A stretch of 34,933 nt of DNA, taken from Flavobacteriaceae bacterium (GTDB lineage: Bacteria > Bacteroidota > Bacteroidia > Flavobacteriales > Flavobacteriaceae). Location: positions 1 to 34,933 of the forward strand of contig CANLLR010000027.1 in the NCBI GenBank assembly GCA_947491985.1. Reading direction: 5' to 3'. A program made the position numbers and the translations under genes. Under the pieces are notes generated by a model that saw only the letters and a list, made by a program, of their open reading frames with translations, had not been told where the DNA came from and made no database searches. Of the stretch, positions 24,941-34,301 are shown in pieces; the stretch's first letter is position 1, and each line of letters begins with the position of its first letter.

Positions 24941-25804
24941 TTAAAGTAATTCTTCAACGTGTTTTTTAATGTTCGACGCAATTTTTGCTGTGGGTAAGTC
25001 GTTGGAATCGTTTCCAAATGGATCTTCAATTTCTTCAGCAATGAGTTCTAAACTCGCAAAAACATAAAATATAAATATGATGACCGGAACGCAATAATAT
25101 CCCAAACTGAATGCATAACCAAAAGGCAAACTCATTACGTAAAAGAAGATGAATTTTTTAATAAAAACACTATAAGAGTAGGGAATAGGTGTGTTTTTTA
25201 TACGTTCACAAGCGCCACAAACATCAGTAAACGATTGCAATTCGGCATTTAAAACAATCAATTGGTCACCCGTAATTTTACCCGATTCATACAAGTCGTT
25301 TACTTTTTTATACATCATCTGAGCTACTTGATTGGGTTGGTGTTTTTTATGATTTATTTCTAAATCGACATTTTCAAAAAGTAGTTGCCCGACTTCTTCA
25401 TTGCTTAAATACTTTGACAATACGGAAGCATACGAAGTGATTAAAAAACGTAGGTATTTTTTATCCTCTTCTTTTTTAAGTACAGCCGATAGTTTGATAG
25501 CTAAATTTCGTGAATTATTGACTAACGATCCCCATAATTTCCGACCTTCCCACCAACGATCATAGGCTGTATTTGTGCGATATGCCAAAAGCAACGAAAT
25601 CACAAATCCAAGTGCACCGTGCATGATGGAAATATTTTTAACGTGACTGTTTTCGGATAATTTCCAATACTCAATTTCAAGAAAACAAATAACACCTGAA
25701 TAAATTCCGATTAAAATCATCAATGGAAGTAGTTGCCTAAAAGTATCCGATTTGTGAAAACGAAAAATAAAAGTAATCCAGTCTTTAGGGTTGTATTGTA
25801 TCAT
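24941..25804 (-). CDS. Bestrophin-family anion channel
   Basis: A 287-residue inner-membrane protein. The signature YRTNTAYDRWWEGRKLWG (75-92) and membrane helices near 25-43, 58-75, 214-232 and 234-252 match prokaryotic bestrophin-like proteins (UPF0187/RFP-TM), which form pentameric chloride or cation channels. Ion selectivity cannot be read from the sequence. It begins 32 nt after the stop of the TolC-type gene and may share its transcript, which would put a channel at the end of the efflux operon. Confidence 0.9.
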   Translation of the reverse strand: MIQYNPKDWITFIFRFHKSDTFRQLLPLMILIGIYSGVICFLEIEYWKLSENSHVKNISIMHGALGFVISLLLAYRTNTAYDRWWEGRKLWGSLVNNSRNLAIKLSAVLKKEEDKKYLRFLITSYASVLSKYLSNEEVGQLLFENVDLEINHKKHQPNQVAQMMYKKVNDLYESGKITGDQLIVLNAELQSFTDVCGACERIKNTPIPYSYSVFIKKFIFFYVMSLPFGYAFSLGYYCVPVIIFIFYVFASLELIAEEIEDPFGNDSNDLPTAKIASNIKKHVEELL

Positions 25805-25836
25805 TTTAATGTCATTAATTCAAAGTCAAAAATACA

Positions 25837-27144
25837 TTAAAAACTTAAACTTCCAGCCAATTCTTTTAATGTGATTTCGTGAATTTTGGTCAAGTACAAT
25901 GCATTGCTATACCGCACTTTGGCATCGATTAAATTTTGTTGCGCCGATCTGAATTCGATAGGAGTAATAGTACCAATTTTAAATTTTGCTAAGGTAATGT
26001 CTAAATTTTGTTCGGCAATTTTTACGTTTTTATCTTCCAATTTGATAAGGTCTAAATTGGTTGCATAACTTTGAAAAGCTATACTCAGTTGACTTTCTAT
26101 AATTTGTTGTTGTTGCGCTACTGTCACATTTGAATTTTCCAATTGTAGTTTGGCAATTTTTTCATTTCTGTTTTGTAAGAATCCGTTAAATATCGGAACC
26201 GAAGCTGAAAAACCATACACAAACCCTCTTCCAGTCGATTGTGTTATGAATCCTAAAGAAGCTTCGGAACGTGTAAAATTATATCCAGAAGTGATCCGAA
26301 CAGTTGGATAGCGTCCCGATTTGACTTGTTTGAGTTGTTGTTCTGCACTGTTCTTGGCTAAAAGTTGCGCTTGTAATTGCGGATTATGTTGCGTAGCAGC
26401 TGTTTTTATTTCTTCTAATTTCAGACTTTCATCAATCGTAATATCGCTTTGCACTACAAATTCGATTTGTACATCACGTGCTAAAATTTCGTTTAATCTA
26501 ATTTTAGCATTTTTAATCAATTCTTTTTGTTTCAAAAGCAAACTGTTGTCAGTGTTTAAATCAACTTGCGCATTCAACAATTCTAATTTCGATGCTTTTC
26601 CGATTGTAAAGCGATTTTGTGCTGTATTTACGCGTTCTTGTGAAATCACAATAGCAGTATCCAAAGCTTTCATTTGCTGTTGTTGTTGCACAATATCAAA
26701 GTAGGTGAGGTAAACATCGCTGACTTTGGTTAAGATGGCCAATTTTAATTCGGCTTCTCCTTGTTTTTGCAAAATGTTCAATTGTTCTTTTCTTGCAAAC
26801 ATTCGCAATCCATCAAAAATAGTCCAATCCAATCCAACTCCATAGGTTAAATTTAAATTTTTAGCACCGTCTAAGGTTCGCTGTGAGCCGTCTAACTGGG
26901 TTTGAGTAGTATTCAGTAGACTGTTGTTATTTGTAACAATGGCGTTTAGTGAAGGCAACATTCCTGCATTTGCAGCAGAATTATTTTGTTCGTCAATTTT
27001 CAATTCGTTTTTAGACAATTTGATATCGAAATTGTATTCCAAAGTAATTTTAATGGCTTCTTCCAATGTCAGAATTTCTTGAGCTTGTATTTTTGGAATA
27101 CAACTCATTAAAACTAGCACGATATATAATGATTTTAATTTCAT
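25837..27144 (-). CDS. TolC-family outer-membrane efflux protein
   Basis: A 435-residue outer-membrane factor of a tripartite pump. The signal peptide ends near IQAQ (residue 22). Two OEP repeats are visible, at about 25-215 and 235-430, each with long heptad-type helices (for example NRFTIGKASKLELLNAQVD and AKFKIGTITPIEFRSAQQN), which form the TolC-like tunnel. Its ATG lies 4 nt after the stop of the RND pump gene, so the three efflux genes form one operon in the order fusion protein, pump, outer-membrane factor. Confidence 0.93.
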   Translation of the reverse strand: MKLKSLYIVLVLMSCIPKIQAQEILTLEEAIKITLEYNFDIKLSKNELKIDEQNNSAANAGMLPSLNAIVTNNNSLLNTTQTQLDGSQRTLDGAKNLNLTYGVGLDWTIFDGLRMFARKEQLNILQKQGEAELKLAILTKVSDVYLTYFDIVQQQQQMKALDTAIVISQERVNTAQNRFTIGKASKLELLNAQVDLNTDNSLLLKQKELIKNAKIRLNEILARDVQIEFVVQSDITIDESLKLEEIKTAATQHNPQLQAQLLAKNSAEQQLKQVKSGRYPTVRITSGYNFTRSEASLGFITQSTGRGFVYGFSASVPIFNGFLQNRNEKIAKLQLENSNVTVAQQQQIIESQLSIAFQSYATNLDLIKLEDKNVKIAEQNLDITLAKFKIGTITPIEFRSAQQNLIDAKVRYSNALYLTKIHEITLKELAGSLSF

Positions 27145-27148
27145 ACTA

Positions 27149-30100
27149 CTATTTTATTGATTCTAATGTTTCGATATTGTCAAATTCAGGACGGTGTTTT
27201 TTCTGTCTTGACCACATCAAATAAACCGACGGAATAACAAATAGGGTTAGAATGAGTGAAAAAATCGTACCGCCCACAATTACAACTCCCATTCCAATTC
27301 GGCTCGAAGATGCTGCTCCAAGTGACAAAGCAATTGGCAACGCACCCAATGCAATGGCCAAACTTGTCATTAAAATTGGTCGAAGTCGCGCTTCAGACGC
27401 TTCTAAAATGGCTTCCAATTTGGGTTTGCCTTGTGCGCGCAATTGATTGGCAAATTCAACGATTAAAATTCCGTTTTTCGTCACCAAACCAATCAACATA
27501 ACAGTTCCAATTTGACTAAAGATATTCCACGTTTGACCAAATAACCATAGCGAAAATAATGCTCCAGCTACCGCCATTGGTACGGTTAAGATGATAATAA
27601 ATGGATCGATAAAACTTTCAAATTGTGCAGCCAAAATCAAATAAATCAACAATAAAGCGAGTCCAAACGCAAACAACGTATTCGAACTACTTTCAACAAA
27701 ATCTCTCGATTCGCCACCTAAATCAGTAGTGAAGGAATCGTCGAGGACTTTTTCTTTGATGTTATCCATGGCTTCAATTCCGTCACTGATACTTTTTCCT
27801 GGAGCTAATCCAGCGGAAATGGTAGCCGACATATAACGGTTGTTATGAAATAATTGTGGTGGATTACTTTGTTCTTCTACATTCACAACATTATCTAATT
27901 GAATGAGTTGTCCTTCTTTATTTTTAACAAACATTGAAGTTAAATCTAACGGTTCGTCACGGTCTTTTTTATCAAATTGACCAATAACTTGGTATTGTTT
28001 TCCATTTCTCATAAAATAACCAAAACGCTGACCACTCAATGATAGTTGCAATGTTTGCGCCACATCTAAAACTGAAATTCCTATGCTTTCAGCTTTTTCT
28101 CTGTTTATGGAAACGTTGATTTCAGGTTTGTTGAATTTCAGATTCACATCGACATTGGAGAAGGTTTCGTTTTGAGAAGCTTCATCCATGAAAAGAGGAA
28201 TTTTTTCACGCAATTTTTCAAAATTCGGTGCTTGAATAATGTACTGAATTGGCAAGCCACCACGACGATTTACGGCAATAGTAGGTTGTTCCGAAACGGT
28301 TACTTTAGCTTGTGTGTATTTCTTGGTCCATTTTGTAAAATCGGCAGCAATTTCTTTTTGAGAGCGTTCTCTATCGCCAACATCTTTCAAGGCCAATCGA
28401 ATTCGTCCTGTATTTACCGAAGACGACATAAAGCCCGGTGACGTAATCACCAATGCAATTTTTTTCTCCGGAATACTGTCGTTGATTAAGGTCGACATAT
28501 CTTGCATAAAGCGATCGGTATAATCAAAAGTGGCGCCTTCAGGAGTCGTTACGCCAACAGCCAATAAATTTCGATCATCATAAGGCGCGGTTTCTTTTGG
28601 AATGAGTGTAAAGAACAACGCAATCATTCCGATACAAACAATTATGATGGGAAAACTCACCCATTTTCTATGTACAAAACGCTCTAATGATTGGGCGTAA
28701 CTTTGATTTAATTTTACAAAATACGGTTCAGTAAACGTATAGAATTTTGTTTTTTTCTGTTTGCCACCTTTCATCAAATAGGCATTCAACATCGGTGTTA
28801 AAGTCAGCGACACAAATGCGGATATCAAAACAGCAGCACCAATTACGACGCCAAATTCTCGAAACAATCGTCCCACAAAACCTTCTAGAAAAATAATAGG
28901 TAAAAATACTGCAGCTAACGTAATTGAGATGGAAATTACCGCAAAGAATATTTCATTTGATCCTTTGATGGCTGCTTCGATAGGCGACATGCCTTCTTCG
29001 ACTTTTTTGAAAATGTTTTCGGTGACAACAATTCCGTCATCGACAACTAAACCAGTTGCTAAAACGATAGCTAATAATGTCAGTACATTAACCGAAAATC
29101 CACATAAGTACATGATAAAAAAAGTAGCAATTAAGGAAACCGGAATATCAATCAATGGTCGGAAAGCAATTGACCAATCTCTAAAAAATAAAAAGATAAT
29201 CAACACTACTAAAATGATTGAGATCAAAAGCGTTTCGGCTACTTCTACTACGGATTTTTTGATAAAAACAGTATTGTCTAGCGCCACATTTAATTTGATG
29301 TCTTTAGGTAAATCCTTCTGAAACGTTTCATATTGCTTGTAAAACTCGTCGGCAATATCCAAATAATTAGTTCCAGGTTGCGGAATAATCGCCATCGCAA
29401 CCATTGTTTGGTCGTTTGCTTTGAACTGTGTTTCGAGGTTTTCTGGTCCCAATTCTGCACGACCTATATCACTCAAACGTACCACTTTGTCATTGTCAGA
29501 AACGATAATGATATTATTGAATTCGGTTTCATTGGATAAGTTACCTAGCGTTTTTACAGTAAGTTCTGTATTCGCTCCTGTTAATTTTCCAGAAGGCAAT
29601 TCAACGTTTTGTTTGTCTAAAGCTGTTCGAACGTCAGCAACCGTTACTCCGTAGGATGATAATTTTACAGGATCTATCCAAATGCGCATTGAGTATCTTT
29701 TCTGTCCCCAAATTTGAATGCTGCTTACTCCAGGAATAGTTTGTAAACGCTCAGAAATCACATTTTCTGCATAATCACTCAATGCCAACGCATCACGAGT
29801 ATCACTTTGAACGGTCATCGAAATAATAGCATCCGAATCGGCATCCGCTTTAGAAACTACTGGAGGTGCATCAATATCTTGAGGCAAACTTCTAACAGCT
29901 TGTGAAACTTTATCACGCACATCATTGGCTGCTTCTTCCAGATTTTTTTCGAGTTTAAATTCGATGGTTATGTTACTCGAACCTTGATTGCTCGACGAAG
30001 TGATGTTTCGAATTCCGTCAATCGAATTGATTGCTTTTTCTAAAGGTTCGGTTATTTGAGATTCGATAATATCCGAGTTGGCTCCAGTATAATTGGTACG

Positions 30101-30241
30101 AACCGAAATTTGAGCAGGATCAATTGAAGGAAATTCACGAACGCCCAAATAACTATAGCCAATGATTCCGAAAAGAATAATTGTCAAATTGACGACAATT
30201 GTAAAAACCGGACGTTTAATACTTAAGGTAGATAAACTCAT
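27149..30241 (-). CDS. RND efflux pump, HAE1 (AcrB-like) family
   Basis: A 1030-residue inner-membrane proton-driven exporter. The N-terminus MSLSTLSIKRPVFTIVVN starts helix 1. The proton-relay aspartates Asp401 and Asp402 lie in GLVVDDGIVVTENI in helix 4, matching Asp407/Asp408 of AcrB. The usual duplicated arrangement of helices and large periplasmic loops is present. The VVDDGIVVTENI form points to the hydrophobe/amphiphile (HAE1) class rather than heavy-metal pumps. Substrates are unknown. It lies 40 nt after the fusion-protein gene and 4 nt before the outer-membrane gene. Confidence 0.95.
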   Translation of the reverse strand: MSLSTLSIKRPVFTIVVNLTIILFGIIGYSYLGVREFPSIDPAQISVRTNYTGANSDIIESQITEPLEKAINSIDGIRNITSSSNQGSSNITIEFKLEKNLEEAANDVRDKVSQAVRSLPQDIDAPPVVSKADADSDAIISMTVQSDTRDALALSDYAENVISERLQTIPGVSSIQIWGQKRYSMRIWIDPVKLSSYGVTVADVRTALDKQNVELPSGKLTGANTELTVKTLGNLSNETEFNNIIIVSDNDKVVRLSDIGRAELGPENLETQFKANDQTMVAMAIIPQPGTNYLDIADEFYKQYETFQKDLPKDIKLNVALDNTVFIKKSVVEVAETLLISIILVVLIIFLFFRDWSIAFRPLIDIPVSLIATFFIMYLCGFSVNVLTLLAIVLATGLVVDDGIVVTENIFKKVEEGMSPIEAAIKGSNEIFFAVISISITLAAVFLPIIFLEGFVGRLFREFGVVIGAAVLISAFVSLTLTPMLNAYLMKGGKQKKTKFYTFTEPYFVKLNQSYAQSLERFVHRKWVSFPIIIVCIGMIALFFTLIPKETAPYDDRNLLAVGVTTPEGATFDYTDRFMQDMSTLINDSIPEKKIALVITSPGFMSSSVNTGRIRLALKDVGDRERSQKEIAADFTKWTKKYTQAKVTVSEQPTIAVNRRGGLPIQYIIQAPNFEKLREKIPLFMDEASQNETFSNVDVNLKFNKPEINVSINREKAESIGISVLDVAQTLQLSLSGQRFGYFMRNGKQYQVIGQFDKKDRDEPLDLTSMFVKNKEGQLIQLDNVVNVEEQSNPPQLFHNNRYMSATISAGLAPGKSISDGIEAMDNIKEKVLDDSFTTDLGGESRDFVESSSNTLFAFGLALLLIYLILAAQFESFIDPFIIILTVPMAVAGALFSLWLFGQTWNIFSQIGTVMLIGLVTKNGILIVEFANQLRAQGKPKLEAILEASEARLRPILMTSLAIALGALPIALSLGAASSSRIGMGVVIVGGTIFSLILTLFVIPSVYLMWSRQKKHRPEFDNIETLESIK

Positions 30242-30281
30242 GTAATTTTAAATTTTAGATTTTAGAATTTTAAAGTTACAA

Positions 30282-31340
30282 TTACTTGATTTTCACTTTA
30301 ATTTCTGCTTCATCTTTTAATGACATCACAGCCGAGGTTAATAAAGTATCGCCAATTTTTAATCCAGAGGTTATGACAATGTCTTTATCAGTTCGTGTTA
30401 AAGTTTCCACTTTTACTTCTTTTGCTTTTCCGTTGTTGGCAATAAAGACTTTTTTTCCGTCTTGAACTGGAACAATAGCTTCTGTCGGAATAATGATGGC
30501 ATCTTTAATATTTCGCAATTGAAGTTTGATGTTTGCAAACGTTCCCGGTAATAACTGACCAGTAGAATTTTGCGTTAATGCTCTAATTTTTAACGTACGC
30601 GTCATGGTTTCAATTTCAGGTTCCATGGCGTAAATTTTGGCTTTAAATTTTTCAGAAATGTTCGGTACAGTAAAAGTGATTTCGGAGTTTTTCGTTATTT
30701 CAGAAGCGTATTTCTCTGGAATTGAAAACGTAATTTTTAGCGGATTGGTGTTGACTAATTTAGCAATTAAAGTCGCTGGAGTAACATAGGTTCCAGGTGA
30801 AATATTTCGCAAGCCAATTTTTCCAGAAAAGGGAGCACGAATCGACGTTTTTCCTATTTGCGCTTGAATTAATAGGGTTTGCGATTTTGTCATTCTAAAA
30901 TCGGCACTTGCTATATCATATTCTTCCTGACTAATGGCTTCTTTTTGAAGTAAAAGTTTGGCACGTCTTTCGTTTTCAGAGGCTAAACTTTCGCGTGTTT
31001 TAGATTGTGCTAATTGCGCTCGTAACTCGATATCGTTGACTTTAAGTAGTACTTGTCCTTTACTGACTTGACTTCCTTCGGTAAACAAAATGTTTTCTAC
31101 AATTCCGGAAACCTCACTTCTAATTTCAATTTGTTCATTGGATTCAATAGAACCTGAAAGCGATATTGTGTTTGAAAATTCTTGTCCTTCTACCACAATT
31201 GCATTCACCATCGTCGGTGGTTTTTTACCACCTTTGTCATTTCCTTTTCCGTTTTCCTCTTTATTTTTGGTAATTCTGTAAACAATCATTCCGCCAATTA
31301 AAAGGGTGAGTAGGGTTATTACAATAGTTTTTGCTTTCAT
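30282..31340 (-). CDS. RND efflux periplasmic adaptor (membrane fusion protein)
   Basis: A 352-residue adaptor linking pump and outer-membrane channel. An N-terminal hydrophobic segment (about 4-21) without a lipobox Cys anchors it in the inner membrane. A Lys/Gly-rich linker follows. The split lipoyl domain is seen at EIRSEVSGIVENILFTEGSQVSKGQVL and APFSGKIGLRNISPGTYV, with a helical hairpin between them (about 100-160). Beta-barrel and membrane-proximal domains complete it. First gene of the efflux operon; a perfect -7 box is upstream. Confidence 0.93.
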   Translation of the reverse strand: MKAKTIVITLLTLLIGGMIVYRITKNKEENGKGNDKGGKKPPTMVNAIVVEGQEFSNTISLSGSIESNEQIEIRSEVSGIVENILFTEGSQVSKGQVLLKVNDIELRAQLAQSKTRESLASENERRAKLLLQKEAISQEEYDIASADFRMTKSQTLLIQAQIGKTSIRAPFSGKIGLRNISPGTYVTPATLIAKLVNTNPLKITFSIPEKYASEITKNSEITFTVPNISEKFKAKIYAMEPEIETMTRTLKIRALTQNSTGQLLPGTFANIKLQLRNIKDAIIIPTEAIVPVQDGKKVFIANNGKAKEVKVETLTRTDKDIVITSGLKIGDTLLTSAVMSLKDEAEIKVKIK

Positions 31341-31379
31341 AAAGTTACATTGAATTGTTGCTGCATTTTTATACTTTTA

Positions 31380-31387
31380 CAAAACTA
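31380..31387 (-). promoter_or_regulatory. Candidate -7 box for efflux operon
   Basis: On the minus strand this is TAGTTTTG, a TAnnTTTG match, 39 nt before the adaptor ATG. No well-spaced -33 element is seen. Confidence 0.4.
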
Positions 31388-31432
31388 CTTCTAACAAACT
31401 GAAGAAGCACGACACTTAATCTATATTTAACA

Positions 31433-31446
31433 TTTGTAGGTACAAA
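31433..31446. promoter_or_regulatory. Possible operator upstream of efflux operon
   Basis: TTTGTAGGTACAAA is a palindrome with 6-bp arms and a 2-nt centre, extended imperfectly by AACA and TGTT. It is the size of a TetR-type operator and lies 45 nt upstream of the -7 box, just after the recG stop. No regulator gene is in the window. Confidence 0.3.
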
Positions 31447-31451
31447 TTTTG

Positions 31452-33557
31452 TTAACTTATGTAATTCCATATGTTTTTCTTTTTACTGAGTTCTATAAAA
31501 ACCTGTCGCAAAGTAGTATGCTCGGGTTTTGCCATTGCAGCATCGTCTTTTAATAATTGTATTGCGTGATTTCGGGCTAAGAGTAAAATGTCTCTGTCTT
31601 TAACCAAATCAGCAATTTGTAAATTTAAAATACCACTTTGTTGGGTTCCCATAATATCACCTGGACCGCGTAATTTCAAATCGACTTCAGCAATTTCGAA
31701 TCCGTCGTTAGTACATACCATTGTATCGACTCGGGTTTTGGTATCGTTGCTGAGTTTAAATCCTGTCATCAATATGCAATAACTTTGTTCGGCGCCACGA
31801 CCCACGCGACCACGTAATTGATGCAATTGAGACAAACCAAATCGTTCGGCACTTTCAATGACCATGACGCTGGCATTGGGAACATTTACGCCGACTTCAA
31901 TTACGGTGGTTGCCACCATGATATTCGTTTTTCCAGTCACGAATCGTTGCATTTCAGCTTCCTTTTCTGCCGGTTTCATTTTTCCGTGAAGGATAGAAAT
32001 ACTATACTGTGGCAATGGAAAATCGCGAGAAATACTTTCGTAACCGTCCATTAAGTCTTTGAAATCCATTTTTTCGCTTTCTTGAATTAACGGATAGACG
32101 ATATAAATTTGTCGGCCTTTAGCAATTTCATCTTTAAGGAATTTCCATACTTTTAATCTATTGGAATCGAAACGATGTACAGTCTGAATCGATTTTCGTC
32201 CAGGAGGCATTTCGTCAATTACTGAAATATCCAAATCGCCATACAAACTCATGGCTAAGGTACGCGGAATAGGTGTGGCCGTCATGACTAAAACGTGCGG
32301 CGGAATATCGTTTTTTTTCCATAATTTGGAACGTTGTTCTACACCAAATCGGTGTTGTTCATCGATGATTGCCAATCCTAAATTTTGGAACTGTACTTTG
32401 TCTTCAAGCAAGGCATGTGTGCCAATTAAAATATCAAGTGAACCGTTTTCAAGTGCTTCGTGAATGATTTTTCGTTCTGAAGTTTTAGTTGAGCCTGTAA
32501 GTATTTTAATAGTTATATTCAAATCTTTAGCTAATTCTGACAAACCAATAAAATGTTGGGTGGCTAAGATTTCTGTTGGTGCCATTAAGCAACTTTGATA
32601 CCCATTATCCTTCGCCAAAAGCATACACATTAAAGCGACTATAGTTTTTCCTGAACCTACATCACCTTGTAATAATCGGTTCATTTGAGCATTGCTTCCA
32701 AGGTCGTTTCGGATTTCTTTCAGCACTCTTTTTTGCGCATTAGTCAAATCAAAAGGTAAATGATTGGTATAAAAATCATTGAAATTGGCACCTACTTTTT
32801 CAAACGGATGTCCTTTTATTTTGTGCTTCCGAATTAAATTTTTGGTAATCAATTGCAGCTGAATAAAAAAAAGTTCTTCGTATTTCAATCGGAATTGTGC
32901 TTTAGCAAGCAGTTCTTGACTTTTCGGAAAATGGATATTAAAAACGGCTTCGTTTTTTGGCAACAATTTTAATTCGTTTGCCATATATGCAGGTAAGGTT
33001 TCAGTAAATACCGATTTGATTTCGAGAAACAATTGCTGCATCATTTTATTGACCGCTTTATTCGTAATGCCCCGTTGCGTTAATTTTTCGGTGCTTGGAT
33101 ATACAGGTTGCATGGCACTTCTTAAGCTGGCTTTGTGTTCTTCCAACAATTCCATCTCGGGATGTGCCATATTGAATGTGGCTCCGAATTGTGCTATTTT
33201 TCCGAAAATAACATAAACGGTATTCAGTTTTAAACTCTCTTTAATCCATTTTTGACCTTGAAACCAAACGAGTTCCATTTCGCCCGTTTCGTCTCCAAAA
33301 GTAGCAACCAAACGCGATTTGGCTTTGCCTTGTTCTATGGTTTTGATATGGATGATTTTACCAACAACTTGGACTTCTGAATTGTTGTTTTGAAGTTGAT
33401 TTATTTTGTAATAACGTGTTCTATCAATGTATCGATTGGGATATAAATTGATTAAATCACCATATTTGTATATGTTCAATTCTTTTCGCAACAAATCACC
33501 ACGATGTGGACCAACGCCTTTGAGGTATTCTATAGGTGTATCGAAAAGATGTGCCAT
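31452..33557 (-). CDS. recG: ATP-dependent DNA helicase RecG
   Basis: A 701-residue helicase that remodels stalled forks and branched recombination intermediates. The N-terminal wedge/OB domain spans about 1-160 (YLKGVGPHRGDLL, VVGKIIHIKT). The superfamily 2 motor follows, with Walker A GDVGSGKT (298-305), DEQH box (399-402), MTATPIPRT and the C-terminal HQLRGRVGRG motif VI. Length is normal. The ATG at 33557 is kept; a near-consensus -7 box ends only 6 nt upstream, so the transcript may be leaderless. Confidence 0.96.
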   Translation of the reverse strand: MAHLFDTPIEYLKGVGPHRGDLLRKELNIYKYGDLINLYPNRYIDRTRYYKINQLQNNNSEVQVVGKIIHIKTIEQGKAKSRLVATFGDETGEMELVWFQGQKWIKESLKLNTVYVIFGKIAQFGATFNMAHPEMELLEEHKASLRSAMQPVYPSTEKLTQRGITNKAVNKMMQQLFLEIKSVFTETLPAYMANELKLLPKNEAVFNIHFPKSQELLAKAQFRLKYEELFFIQLQLITKNLIRKHKIKGHPFEKVGANFNDFYTNHLPFDLTNAQKRVLKEIRNDLGSNAQMNRLLQGDVGSGKTIVALMCMLLAKDNGYQSCLMAPTEILATQHFIGLSELAKDLNITIKILTGSTKTSERKIIHEALENGSLDILIGTHALLEDKVQFQNLGLAIIDEQHRFGVEQRSKLWKKNDIPPHVLVMTATPIPRTLAMSLYGDLDISVIDEMPPGRKSIQTVHRFDSNRLKVWKFLKDEIAKGRQIYIVYPLIQESEKMDFKDLMDGYESISRDFPLPQYSISILHGKMKPAEKEAEMQRFVTGKTNIMVATTVIEVGVNVPNASVMVIESAERFGLSQLHQLRGRVGRGAEQSYCILMTGFKLSNDTKTRVDTMVCTNDGFEIAEVDLKLRGPGDIMGTQQSGILNLQIADLVKDRDILLLARNHAIQLLKDDAAMAKPEHTTLRQVFIELSKKKNIWNYIS

Positions 33558-33563
33558 GAACTG

Positions 33564-33571
33564 CGAAGATA
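33564..33571 (-). promoter_or_regulatory. Candidate -7 box for recG
   Basis: On the minus strand TATCTTCG, one mismatch from TAnnTTTG, as in front of porQ. It ends 6 nt before the recG ATG. Confidence 0.35.
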
Positions 33572-33604
33572 GTTTTAAATTGGAAATTTGAAAGTGCTAA
33601 AAAA

Positions 33605-34300
33605 CTATTCTTTCATCATTTTTGCAATGATTTCATCCGCAACAGCGTTATTCATCCTGCGCAATTCGGCAATCATTAGCTCTTTTTCTTCGTTTTTAAT
33701 CAAACGAATTCGCTTTTGAAATTGGTTCTCACTATTGTTTTGAAAGAACAAAGCATCTGTCCACTCATTTCGAATACCATCCACAACCAAATGAATACGG
33801 TCTTCTGTTCCGTGATTGGCAACCGAGTGAATGAAATTGGCATTGATATACCAACACTCCCCTTTGTTCATTATAATGCGTTGGTTGTCGAGAATAAATT
33901 CGACATTGGGATTTGTAATAATCGGAATGTGCAAACGAAAGCAACCGTCTTCATAACCCAAACAATGATCACTGTGTGGTTTTACTTCAGCATTTACTTC
34001 CAATCGCAGCAATCTGACGGCTACTTTTTTGAACTGAAATCCATCCAATATTTCTTTGATATACAAACAATCATTTAAAATTTCTGTAGCAATAATTTCA
34101 GTATCAATAGAGGGTGAAACAAGAATAGTATCTGATTTTCCATCGGATGAGTACAACGACAATGATGTCCAATTTCCGTTATAATCATTGGTGTTGTAAT
34201 GTGCTTTCCATTGGTCATTTTTGATGTTTTCAACGTCATTTTTTAAACGTTCTACATCAAAATTAAGCGGAAATTTGATATGTCGTACGAGTTCCTTCAT
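33605..34300 (-). CDS. Aspartyl/asparaginyl beta-hydroxylase-like dioxygenase
   Basis: A 231-residue Fe(II)/2-oxoglutarate-dependent oxygenase-like protein. The double-stranded beta-helix core runs from about 90 to 175. Likely iron ligands are His109 and Asp111 in VKPHSDH and His158 in NFIHSVANHG, with Arg168 in DRIHLVVD as the likely 2-oxoglutarate contact. The GECWYIN strand before the distal His is typical of the family (PF05118-like). The C-terminal ~50 residues are helical and charged. The substrate is unknown. The ATG lies 1 nt after the stop of the HEAGH gene, which implies translational coupling and a shared function. Confidence 0.85.
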   Translation of the reverse strand: MKELVRHIKFPLNFDVERLKNDVENIKNDQWKAHYNTNDYNGNWTSLSLYSSDGKSDTILVSPSIDTEIIATEILNDCLYIKEILDGFQFKKVAVRLLRLEVNAEVKPHSDHCLGYEDGCFRLHIPIITNPNVEFILDNQRIIMNKGECWYINANFIHSVANHGTEDRIHLVVDGIRNEWTDALFFQNNSENQFQKRIRLIKNEEKELMIAELRRMNNAVADEIIAKMMKE

Positions 34301-34301
34301 A

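Noticed and set aside
24919..24943. Weak inverted repeat AAGTTA/TAACTT after the bestrophin gene
   Set aside because: Six-bp arms with no T-run; not convincing as a terminator.
30243..30281. AT-rich near-repeats of TTTTAGA/TTTTAAA between adaptor and pump genes
   Set aside because: Low-complexity intergenic AT sequence; no clear hairpin or box.
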